Part shown: piece by piece, positions 8,762-15,193 of the stretch
Layout of the letters: each line of letters starts with the position of its first letter
Position numbering within the stretch: the stretch's first letter is position 1
NCBI GenBank assembly: GCA_022826125.1
Contig: JAJDVM010000048.1
Span: 1 to 32,692 of the forward strand
Direction: 5' to 3'
From: Defluviicoccus sp.
Lineage (GTDB): Bacteria > Pseudomonadota > Alphaproteobacteria > MPNO01
DNA: 32,692 bases
Notes under the pieces: model-generated
The model's database searches: none
The model's input: only the letters and a program-made list of their open reading frames with translations
What the model was told of the DNA's origin: nothing
Program-made: the position numbers and the translations under genes

Positions 8762-11080
8762 ATGCCAGAGCAAACGGACACGAACCCCCGGCAAGGGATA
8801 TTGCGCAGGACGACTGCCGCGGACCGGGGCCTCGTCACGCTGCCCGCGCTCGCTCCGCACCTGCAATTCCACGATATCGGCGAACGACAGACGCTGCTGG
8901 TTTCCGAGTCGTTCAATACCCTGCTGCACGGGGAGTTGTACCCCGATCTGCTGCCGTTGCTCGACGGCGGGCACCCGCAAGACGAGATCGTCGCGGCTCT
9001 CGAGGGCACCCATGCCGCCGCCGATGTTCTCGCGGCCATCGTTTCGCTTTCCGCGAAGGGCTATGTGGTCTCCGCCGATCATGGCATGGACCGGCACCGG
9101 GCGGCCTACTGGTCGTCGCTCGGTGCATCGCCGCGCTGGGTCGAACGGCGTCTGTCGGAAACGTCCGTCGCAGTCGAAGGCGACGACGGTCGGTTGACCG
9201 GGCACCTGGAAAAGAGCGGCACCGTCGTGGACGCCCGCGATCCCGGGCTGACCGTCATCGTCTGCGACGATTATCTCGACGCGCGGCTTGCGGAGGCGAA
9301 CCGGCGTCAGCTCGATACGGGCGCGCCGTGGACGCTGGTGCGGCCGCGCGGGATGGAGGCGCTGTTCGGCCCGGTCTTTCGCGCGGACAGGGAAGGACCG
9401 TGCTGGGAATGCCTCGCTTCGCGCTTGCGCGGCCATCGGGAAGTCCACGCCTTTCTGCGCAACGTTGCCGGCGAGGAGGCCGCCTTCAAGCCGTTCGCGG
9501 CGGAGCCGGCGGTGCTGGAATCGCTCTACGGGTTGATCGCGGCGGAGATCGTGAAATGGCTGGTGCTGGATCGGGCGGCGCCGATCGACGAGCGGGCGAT
9601 CGCGATGGATGTCGGCACGTTCGCGAGCTCGCAGCATCGGATCGTGCGCCGGCCGCAGTGCCCGGCCTGCGGCGACGAAGCGTTGCATCGGGCTGATCGG
9701 CCGCCGGTTCCGCTGCGTCTGGAATCGAGCCTCAAGGCTCATCGCAACAGCGGCGGCGCGCGCAGCATGGCGCCCGACGTGACCCTGGCGAAGTACCGCC
9801 ATCTGGTGAGCCCGATCGGCGGTGTCGTGACCTGGCTGTCGCGCACCACCGACGAGACCGATCCCTGGCTGCACGTCTACTGGGCAGGGAGCAATCTCGG
9901 CATGAGAAGCCGAAGCCTGAGCTCGCTCCGGCGCAGCCTGCGCAGCAAGAGTGCCGGCAAGGGCAGCACGCGGGAGCAATCCGAGGTCAGCGCCCTCTGC
10001 GAAGCGATCGAGCGCTATTCGGGCGCCTTTCATGGAGACGAAATCCGTATCCGCGGGCGCCTCGGCGCGTTCGCCGGCGAGGAAGAGGCGATCCATCCCA
10101 ACGACGTACAGCTGTTCAGCGACAACCAGCTCGACAACGCGAAAAGCATCAACGCGGAGGGCCACCCCTACAACATCGTCCCGCCCCGTTTCGATCCCGA
10201 TGCCGAGATCAGCTGGACGCCCGTTTGGTCGCTTACGCAAGAGCGGCATCGCTATCTGCCGACATCGATGCTCTACACAGTGCCGGCCGAGGAGCGCGGC
10301 CCGGCGGACCCGATCGCCGATTCCAACGGCTGCGCCGCGGGCAACACCCTGGAAGAAGCCATCCTGCAGGGCTTCTACGAGCTGGCCGAGCGCGATGCGT
10401 TCGCCATCTGGTGGTATAACCGGCTGCGTGTGCCGGCGGTCGATCTTTCCAGCTTCGACGACGAATATCTCGCCGCGGCCCATGACTATTACGCGCGCCG
10501 CGAACGGGATCTGTGGATACTCGACGTCACTTCCGATATGGGCATTCCCGCCTTCGTCGCGCTCTCGCGGCGGCCGGATGCCCGGACCGAGGACATCATT
10601 TATGGTGCCGGCGCCCACGCCGATCCGCGCATCGCGGCTCTGCGAGCGATCTGCGAGTTGAACCAGTGCCTTACCTGGCTGCCCCGTCCCGGAAAGCAGG
10701 ACGGCCGCCCGACGATCGACGATCCGCTGGCGCTTCGGTGGTGGAAGACCGCGCGACTGGCCGATTGTTCGTGGCTGGCGCCCGCGGAAGGCGCACCGCT
10801 CCGCAAGGCTTCGCACTACCCGGACACCGAGTCGGCGGATACGCGCGAGGACGTCGAATATTGCCGCGCGCTCGTCGAGGCGAAGGGCATGGAATTCCTG
10901 GTGCTGGATCAGACCCGGCCCGACATCGGCATGCCGGTTGCGCGGGTCATCGTGCCCGGCATGCGCCATTTCTGGGCACGTTTCGCGCCCGGACGCCTGT
11001 ACGACGCGCCCGTGAGCATGGGGTTCCGTCCGCGTCCTCTCGCCGAGGCCGACTTGAATCCCGCGCCCGTGATCGCTTGA
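8762..11080 (+). CDS. Fused TOMM cyclodehydratase: E1-like C protein plus YcaO domain
   Basis: A 772-aa cytoplasmic protein. ATG 8762 (GGAG at 8751-8754) is chosen over the long upstream frame, which is a shadow of the preceding gene. Residues about 20-310 form the leader-binding/E1-like region with the zinc pairs CWEC (214-217) and CPAC (300-303). Residues about 330-772 are YcaO, with the ATP/Mg motifs SEVSALCEAIERYS (about 407-420) and SNGCAAGNTLEEAILQGFYELAERDA (cited in part: GCAAGNTLEEAI). In this family the first part binds the peptide leader and YcaO phosphorylates backbone amides so that Cys, Ser or Thr cyclise to azolines. The C terminus ends NPAPVIA, close to but not exactly the PxPxP tail of many azoline-forming YcaOs. 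The probable substrate is the LCCCW-ending peptide. Confidence 0.93.
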   Translation: MPEQTDTNPRQGILRRTTAADRGLVTLPALAPHLQFHDIGERQTLLVSESFNTLLHGELYPDLLPLLDGGHPQDEIVAALEGTHAAADVLAAIVSLSAKGYVVSADHGMDRHRAAYWSSLGASPRWVERRLSETSVAVEGDDGRLTGHLEKSGTVVDARDPGLTVIVCDDYLDARLAEANRRQLDTGAPWTLVRPRGMEALFGPVFRADREGPCWECLASRLRGHREVHAFLRNVAGEEAAFKPFAAEPAVLESLYGLIAAEIVKWLVLDRAAPIDERAIAMDVGTFASSQHRIVRRPQCPACGDEALHRADRPPVPLRLESSLKAHRNSGGARSMAPDVTLAKYRHLVSPIGGVVTWLSRTTDETDPWLHVYWAGSNLGMRSRSLSSLRRSLRSKSAGKGSTREQSEVSALCEAIERYSGAFHGDEIRIRGRLGAFAGEEEAIHPNDVQLFSDNQLDNAKSINAEGHPYNIVPPRFDPDAEISWTPVWSLTQERHRYLPTSMLYTVPAEERGPADPIADSNGCAAGNTLEEAILQGFYELAERDAFAIWWYNRLRVPAVDLSSFDDEYLAAAHDYYARRERDLWILDVTSDMGIPAFVALSRRPDARTEDIIYGAGAHADPRIAALRAICELNQCLTWLPRPGKQDGRPTIDDPLALRWWKTARLADCSWLAPAEGAPLRKASHYPDTESADTREDVEYCRALVEAKGMEFLVLDQTRPDIGMPVARVIVPGMRHFWARFAPGRLYDAPVSMGFRPRPLAEADLNPAPVIA

Positions 11081-11088
11081 GGACGGAC

Positions 11089-12207
11089 ATGGATATTGAC
11101 GAGGCAATCACGCTCACCCAGGACCGCCTCGCCGAGGAGGGCGGCAGCATGGGCGAGTTGCTCGGGCATTTCCGCAGCCGGATTTCGCCGGTGCTCATCG
11201 GAGAACCGGAATGGGAGCGCGTCCTCGAATGCGCCCGAAACCTTCCGGTCACCATGGCCGCCCTTCCGTTCGGCTTCGAGCTGCCGCTGCACGCGCGCAG
11301 GCCGGAGGCGGATTTCGGCGCGTCGCTCGCGAGCGGAACCAGAACGGCGGCGTTTTTCGAGGAGCGCGCACGAACCGACGAGACGGATGGAACCGCGAGG
11401 GCGATCGCAGGGCTGTTCCGGCAAATCGACGCCGAAGATTCGTCCTTGAGAGAAATCGTCGGGCGCAAGCTGATGCTGGAATACGACATCGGCTCGGGAC
11501 GGGACGGCGAGGGTTCGTTTCCGGCATTGTTCCTGCGGCCGGGCGAACGCCCGATAATCGGCGCCGGCGGTCAGGTGGATGACGTCGTCACGGTGGTCGA
11601 TGCGCTCGTTTCAAGCGTAGGTTGGAAAATGAGCGATGCCGAGCGGGAGAACGTCGAGCGCGTTTATCTGGCGCAGCCGGCGGATACCCGCATGGATTCG
11701 TTCGGTATATTCCCGTCTCGTTCACGAGCGATCCGCCTCGCGATAATGGGCTTCAAATCGCAGCCGGAAATATGTTCCTATCTTGAAAACGCAGGTTGGC
11801 CGGGCCGGATTTCGGCCGTCGAGTCCGTAATCGCGCGCTTCAGGGAACGCGCGAATATCGTCCGGACAGGAGCGAATATCGACGTGCGGGAAGACGGTCT
11901 CGGCCCGACGCTCGGTCTTACGCTGATCGTCAAGCAGAGGTACACGAAAGATTCGCGCTATTGGCTCGACGGCCTGACCGATTGGGATCCGTTCCTGGAA
12001 GCCTTGAGCCAGGAAGATATCGTCGTTCCGGAGAAGCTTGCGGCGCTTGCCGGCTGGGTGTCGAAGCCGACGGCGCTTTTTGCGAAGTCGGGGCGTTATA
12101 TTTTGCTGCGCGGGATACACCACATAAAACTGGTCGTATCGGGGAACCGGCTTCGAGAAGCGAAGGCCTATGTGTTCATGGTGCTTTCCGGAGCGGTGCC
12201 CTCTTAA
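11089..12207 (+). CDS. Unrecognised 372-aa cluster protein
   Basis: ATG 11089 lies 8 bases after the YcaO stop, with GAGGA (11079-11083) overlapping that stop codon, so it is almost certainly cotranslated with YcaO. I recognise no domain. The protein is soluble-looking: no signal peptide and no clear membrane helix. It is acidic near its N terminus and has well-formed conserved-looking blocks in the second half: FGIFPSRSRAIRLAIMGF, LGLTLIVKQRYTKDSRYW, and a C-terminal RGIHHIKLVVSGNRLREAKAY. The tail has the feel of a beta-strand core. There are no Cys/His clusters, no nucleotide-binding glycine loop and no flavin motif that I can see. Its position suggests a tailoring or accessory role, but the function is unknown. 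Confidence 0.8.
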   Translation: MDIDEAITLTQDRLAEEGGSMGELLGHFRSRISPVLIGEPEWERVLECARNLPVTMAALPFGFELPLHARRPEADFGASLASGTRTAAFFEERARTDETDGTARAIAGLFRQIDAEDSSLREIVGRKLMLEYDIGSGRDGEGSFPALFLRPGERPIIGAGGQVDDVVTVVDALVSSVGWKMSDAERENVERVYLAQPADTRMDSFGIFPSRSRAIRLAIMGFKSQPEICSYLENAGWPGRISAVESVIARFRERANIVRTGANIDVREDGLGPTLGLTLIVKQRYTKDSRYWLDGLTDWDPFLEALSQEDIVVPEKLAALAGWVSKPTALFAKSGRYILLRGIHHIKLVVSGNRLREAKAYVFMVLSGAVPS

Positions 12208-12236
12208 AATCGGATACTGACGGTCAGACGGCGCCA

Positions 12237-12262
12237 CGCCCGCCCCCGGTCCGAGGCGGGCG
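12237..12262. terminator. GC-rich hairpin between convergent genes
   Basis: CGCCCGCC (12237-12244) and GGCGGGCG (12255-12262) form a perfect 8-bp stem with a 10-base loop, in the 128-bp gap between the converging 372-aa gene and the precursor gene. There is no U-run on either strand immediately after the stem, so it is not a classic intrinsic terminator. It may still slow polymerase or protect 3' ends of both transcripts. Confidence 0.4.
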
Positions 12263-12335
12263 CGAGCAAAAACCGCCATCTAATGCGGCTTCGGATCGTT
12301 CCCCGTCTTTGCCGGCTGCCGGCCGACGATCAGCG

Positions 12336-12587
12336 TTACCAGCAGCAGCAAAGGCCGGCCGAGATGGCTTCGAGCTGCTCCTCGGTAATGTTCGGGTCCG
12401 GCGGCAGGGCGAGATGCACCGTCTGCATGTCGCTCTCGTGGACCTTGATGGTCATCGAATCGGGAATGGTAATGCCCAATTCCTCGCTGATGGTGGTCTT
12501 CGGGTCGGCGAGCAGCTGTCGTCTGAAATCCGTGTCGAGGGCGGATTTCTCGACAATCTGCTGAAGCATTTCGTCGCCGCTTCGCAT
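12336..12587 (-). CDS. NHLP-class TOMM precursor peptide with LCCCW core
   Basis: An 83-aa peptide; ATG at 12587 follows AAGGAG at 12595-12600. Residues 1-78 are a nitrile-hydratase-alpha-like leader (DFRRQLLADPK, EELGITIPDS, IKVHES, HLALPP) ending SAG. The remaining five residues, Leu-Cys-Cys-Cys-Trp (79-83), are the apparent core. The Ala-Gly at 77-78 matches a double-glycine-type cleavage point for the C39 peptidase encoded on the same strand. Three adjacent cysteines suit the YcaO cyclodehydratase and could give up to three thiazolines; the terminal Trp is a possible site for the halogenase-like protein. The leader resembles that of the fused toroid protein at 4966-6267. It lies downstream of the transporter operon but with its own roughly 270-bp, unusually AT-rich upstream region. 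Core processing is inference. Confidence 0.92.
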   Translation of the reverse strand: MRSGDEMLQQIVEKSALDTDFRRQLLADPKTTISEELGITIPDSMTIKVHESDMQTVHLALPPDPNITEEQLEAISAGLCCCW

Positions 12588-12594
12588 AGCGATT

Positions 12595-12600
12595 CTCCTT
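12595..12600 (-). promoter_or_regulatory. Strong ribosome binding site of the precursor gene
   Basis: On the - strand AAGGAG lies 7 bases before the ATG at 12587. It decides the start in favour of residue 1 over the internal Met7 and is stronger than those of most neighbouring genes, as expected for an abundant precursor. Confidence 0.8.
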
Positions 12601-12638
12601 CGTTCGTCGGACGATCGACTTCAGAATATCGGTCGACG

Positions 12639-12667
12639 ACCGTAGTGCCGCCATGTTGCGGGGTCAA
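12639..12667 (-). promoter_or_regulatory. Candidate promoter for the precursor gene
   Basis: On the - strand TTGACC (12667-12662) is followed after exactly 17 bases by TACGGT (12644-12639). The -35 matches the consensus in 5 of 6 positions and the -10 in only 3 of 6. Transcription would start near 12632, giving a leader of about 45 bases before the ATG. This is plausible but unproven; it would let the peptide be made independently of the upstream transporter operon. Confidence 0.35.
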
Positions 12668-12677
12668 GACTCAAAAG

Positions 12678-12700
12678 GACAAAGAAAAACTCATTCGACT
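12678..12700. repeat. Copy A of a 23-bp direct repeat upstream of the precursor
   Basis: This copy matches 12774-12796 in 20 of 23 positions; the shared heart is CAAAGAAAAnCTCATTCG. On the - strand the core reads CGAATGAGTTTTTC. It is directly followed (+ strand) by a small stem CTAAG/CTTAG (12699-12703 with 12711-12715). It shares the core and its flank geometry with copy B upstream of the HlyD-like gene. Confidence 0.7.
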
Positions 12701-12732
12701 AAGGGTAGAACTTAGGAATTTATATGAGTTTT
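12686..12732 (-). terminator. Nested AT-rich hairpin, terminator-like on the - strand
   Basis: AAAACTCAT (12686-12694) and ATGAGTTTT (12724-12732) are perfect inverted repeats. Nested inside are CTAAG (12699-12703) and CTTAG (12711-12715). Read on the - strand, the stem is followed by a T-rich tail (ATGAGTTTTTCTTTG), which resembles a weak intrinsic terminator or attenuator between the RND gene and the precursor gene. The surrounding 12665-12795 stretch is much richer in A+T than the rest of the window. Confidence 0.45.
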
Positions 12733-12773
12733 CGGCCGCGACAGATAAAATCTTTCACCTCAAATTAAGAGAA

Positions 12774-12796
12774 GGCAAAGAAAATCTCATTCGGCT
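12774..12796. repeat. Copy C of the 23-bp direct repeat
   Basis: The start lies 96 bases from that of copy A; the core AATCTCATTCGGCT (12783-12796) is identical to the one at 20925-20938 upstream of the HlyD-like gene. It runs into a stem CTTCC (12795-12799)/GGAAG (12806-12810). Like the other copies, it thus has a conserved sequence adjoining a hairpin whose stem sequence differs. Confidence 0.7.
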
Positions 12797-12859
12797 TCCC
12801 CCGTCGGAAGGGCGCGGGCGTTTCGGGTTTCCCGCGGAGGAACCCGGGAAGACGGTGGA

Positions 12860-15193
12860 TCAGGGATCGGGCGCGTCCCGCTCCCCGGAACACCGGTCCA
12901 CCGCCGTCAACAGCGCTGGCAGGAGCGTCAGGTCGGCGATAAGCGCAAAGGCGATGATCGTCGCGGTGAGAACGCCGACCTGCGCGGTGGGAACGAACGG
13001 AGAAAAGACGAATATCAGGAACCCGGCGACCAGCACGACCGTCGTCGTGAACAGGGCGAGCCCCGCCGTGTCGAAGGCGTAGTGCACCGCTTCGTCGGGG
13101 CTCTGGCCGTATTCGCGCCGCGCGCGGCGGTATTTGCTGAGGAAATGCACCGTGTCGTCCACGACGATCCCTATGGTCATCGCCACGACGACGGACAGCG
13201 ACAAGCTCACCTGTCCTACCGTCAGGCCCCAGACGCCGAAGCCCAGCACGGCGGGGACCAGATTGGGAACGATGCTTATCAGCCCGAGCCGCAGCGAGCG
13301 CAGGGCGAAGAGGAGAATGGCGGATATCGCCAGCAGCACGACCATCGTCCCGACCAGCATGGCGCGTATGTTGCGCTGCCCGATATAAGCGAACAGCGCG
13401 GCGGGGCCGGTGCTGTTGACGCCGGCCACGTGCGGCGCGTTTTCGCTCAGCCAGGCCTCGGCGCGCGCGTTCAGTTCGAGCAGCTCCTGCGAATAAAGCG
13501 TCTCCGCCGATATCGTCACCCGCGTGGCCGATCTCGATCGGTCGATCTGATTGTTCAGGTTGAGACCCTGCGGCAGGGAGAGCTCGTAAAGCAGCAGATA
13601 TTGCGCCGCCAGTTCCCTGCTTTCCGGTATCCGGTAGGCGGCCGGGTCGTCGCCCCGCATGCTCTTGTTGAGTTGCCGGAACGTATCGGTAATGACCGCA
13701 ACATGGCGCACGGGAGGTTGCTCGCGGTACCAGTCGGCGAATTTCGAAACCTCGGTGAGAAAACGGGGATCGGTAACCCCGCCCTCCACGGATGCCTGCA
13801 GCGAGTATTCGAGCAGCGTGTTGCCGCTCAAGCGCTCATCCATGAAATCCGTGTCCTGCCGGAATTCGACGCTCTCGTCGAAGAAGTGAACCAGAACGTC
13901 GTTGAGCTCGTTGCGCGGGATGGCGACCATCATCAGGGGCACGATCACCAGCCATCCCCAGAATATCGGCTTCCTGTGGCGCAGCACGAAGTCCGCCAGG
14001 GCGCTCATCCGGGGCCCGCGGAACCGCCGCTCCTTCCGGGCGCGAATCGGGAGGAGCGAAAGCAGAGCCGGCATAAAGGTGACGGAAAGCAGGAAGGAGG
14101 CGACGATACCGAGAGCGACGAAGTTGCCGAGGTGACGGTAGGGCGGCACTTCGGAAAAGTTCATGCTCAGGAAACCGAGCGCCGTGGTGAGGCTCGCTAG
14201 AAACACCGGGTGCAGGTTGAGCCTGAGGGCCTCGACGATGGCGTCGTGCCTGGAATCGCCGGCCCGCAGACGTTGCTGCAATGCGACCAGCAGGTGGACG
14301 CAGTTCGCCACCACGATCATCAGCACGATCGTCGGCGCCGGGGAGACGGGCGGGGAAAAGGGCAGCCCCGCCCATACACCCAGGCCCAACGACGCGAGAA
14401 TGGAGAAGACGATGACGATCCCGGTGGCCGCCACGCCCGCCCAGCTCCGGGTGAGCACGCCGAGGATCAGGGCCATGAGCAGAAGGCTCGCGGGCAGGAA
14501 GACCATCTGGCTCTCGATCGAGGCTTCCACGAAGGTCTGATTGATCATCACCGTCCCGACGATACGAAGATCGATGTCGGGAAATCGTTCTTCCGCCTGC
14601 GCGGCGACCGACCTGGCGAATTCGGCGACCTCGGCCACCGCCTCCAGCAGGCCCTCCTCCGGCAGTTCGACGGTGACGTTGACGACGCCGACATCGCCTT
14701 TCCGGGAAAGGATGCTGCCCGCGATACGCGGGTCGGTCGAAGCGATGGAACGGATTTGCGCCCGCGCCTCGGCCCGGCCCAGCTCCTCCGGGTCGACAAG
14801 ATCCCGCACATACAGATCGTCGCCGTCGGCGGTCGTGTGCTGGAAATTGGCGAGCGAGTCGACGCGCCTCGAATAGGGCGTCTTCCAGGCGGCTTCCGTG
14901 AGCCAGACCGCAGCCGAGAGCGCGCTTTGCGACGTGGCGTCGCCGTCGTCGGGAACGATCAGGAAGACCAGGTTCTCGTTCTTCCCGTAGGTGTTCTCCA
15001 GCGCTTCCAGCGCCAGGAGCTGTGGATTGTCGTCGTCGAAGAAGATGCGGTAGCTGGCCGAGAACTGGAGCAGGGCGATGCCGCTCGAAGCGCCCGCGAC
15101 CGCGATCAGCGTGATCGCGATGACCAGCCAGCGGGCCGACAGTACCCGCTCGGCGAAACGCTTCGGAAAATTCTCTCCCGCTGCCCGGATCAA
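12860..15193 (-). CDS. RND/MMPL-family inner-membrane exporter
   Basis: A 777-aa protein. The chosen start is TTG at 15193-15191, which overlaps the stop of the upstream ABC gene as TTGA; the long open frame further upstream is a shadow of that gene. The topology is classic RND: one helix near residues 15-35 (RWLVIAITLIAVAGASSGIA, cited in part), a large periplasmic loop, about five helices, then the same again, with helix-4-like stretches carrying acidic residues (VVAMTIGIVVDDTVHFLSKY, cited in part: IGIVVDDTVHF). This matches the MMPL/HpnN-like branch, which moves lipids or hydrophobic molecules and often pairs with a periplasmic LolA-like protein, as encoded here at 21208-22080. The suggested role is export of a hydrophobic modified peptide (inference). 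Confidence 0.88.
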   Translation of the reverse strand: MIRAAGENFPKRFAERVLSARWLVIAITLIAVAGASSGIALLQFSASYRIFFDDDNPQLLALEALENTYGKNENLVFLIVPDDGDATSQSALSAAVWLTEAAWKTPYSRRVDSLANFQHTTADGDDLYVRDLVDPEELGRAEARAQIRSIASTDPRIAGSILSRKGDVGVVNVTVELPEEGLLEAVAEVAEFARSVAAQAEERFPDIDLRIVGTVMINQTFVEASIESQMVFLPASLLLMALILGVLTRSWAGVAATGIVIVFSILASLGLGVWAGLPFSPPVSPAPTIVLMIVVANCVHLLVALQQRLRAGDSRHDAIVEALRLNLHPVFLASLTTALGFLSMNFSEVPPYRHLGNFVALGIVASFLLSVTFMPALLSLLPIRARKERRFRGPRMSALADFVLRHRKPIFWGWLVIVPLMMVAIPRNELNDVLVHFFDESVEFRQDTDFMDERLSGNTLLEYSLQASVEGGVTDPRFLTEVSKFADWYREQPPVRHVAVITDTFRQLNKSMRGDDPAAYRIPESRELAAQYLLLYELSLPQGLNLNNQIDRSRSATRVTISAETLYSQELLELNARAEAWLSENAPHVAGVNSTGPAALFAYIGQRNIRAMLVGTMVVLLAISAILLFALRSLRLGLISIVPNLVPAVLGFGVWGLTVGQVSLSLSVVVAMTIGIVVDDTVHFLSKYRRARREYGQSPDEAVHYAFDTAGLALFTTTVVLVAGFLIFVFSPFVPTAQVGVLTATIIAFALIADLTLLPALLTAVDRCSGERDAPDP

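Noticed and set aside
12280-12654. A 124-codon - strand frame overlapping the precursor gene
   Set aside because: Arg/Ala-rich shadow in another frame; the NHLP frame has the ribosome binding site and family motifs.
12741-12789. Tiny ORFs that start inside the repeats on the - strand (for example MRFSLPSLNLR and MSFSLSF)
   Set aside because: They arise because the repeat core contains ATGAG(A/T)TTT; they have no consistent ribosome binding site, differ in length and sequence, and are too short to support as genes.
13082-14200. Long + strand frame opposite the RND gene (372 codons), and similar frames opposite the ABC genes
   Set aside because: High-GC antisense shadows with low-complexity Arg/Gly/Asp/His composition and no family resemblance; the - strand frames carry clear transporter motifs.
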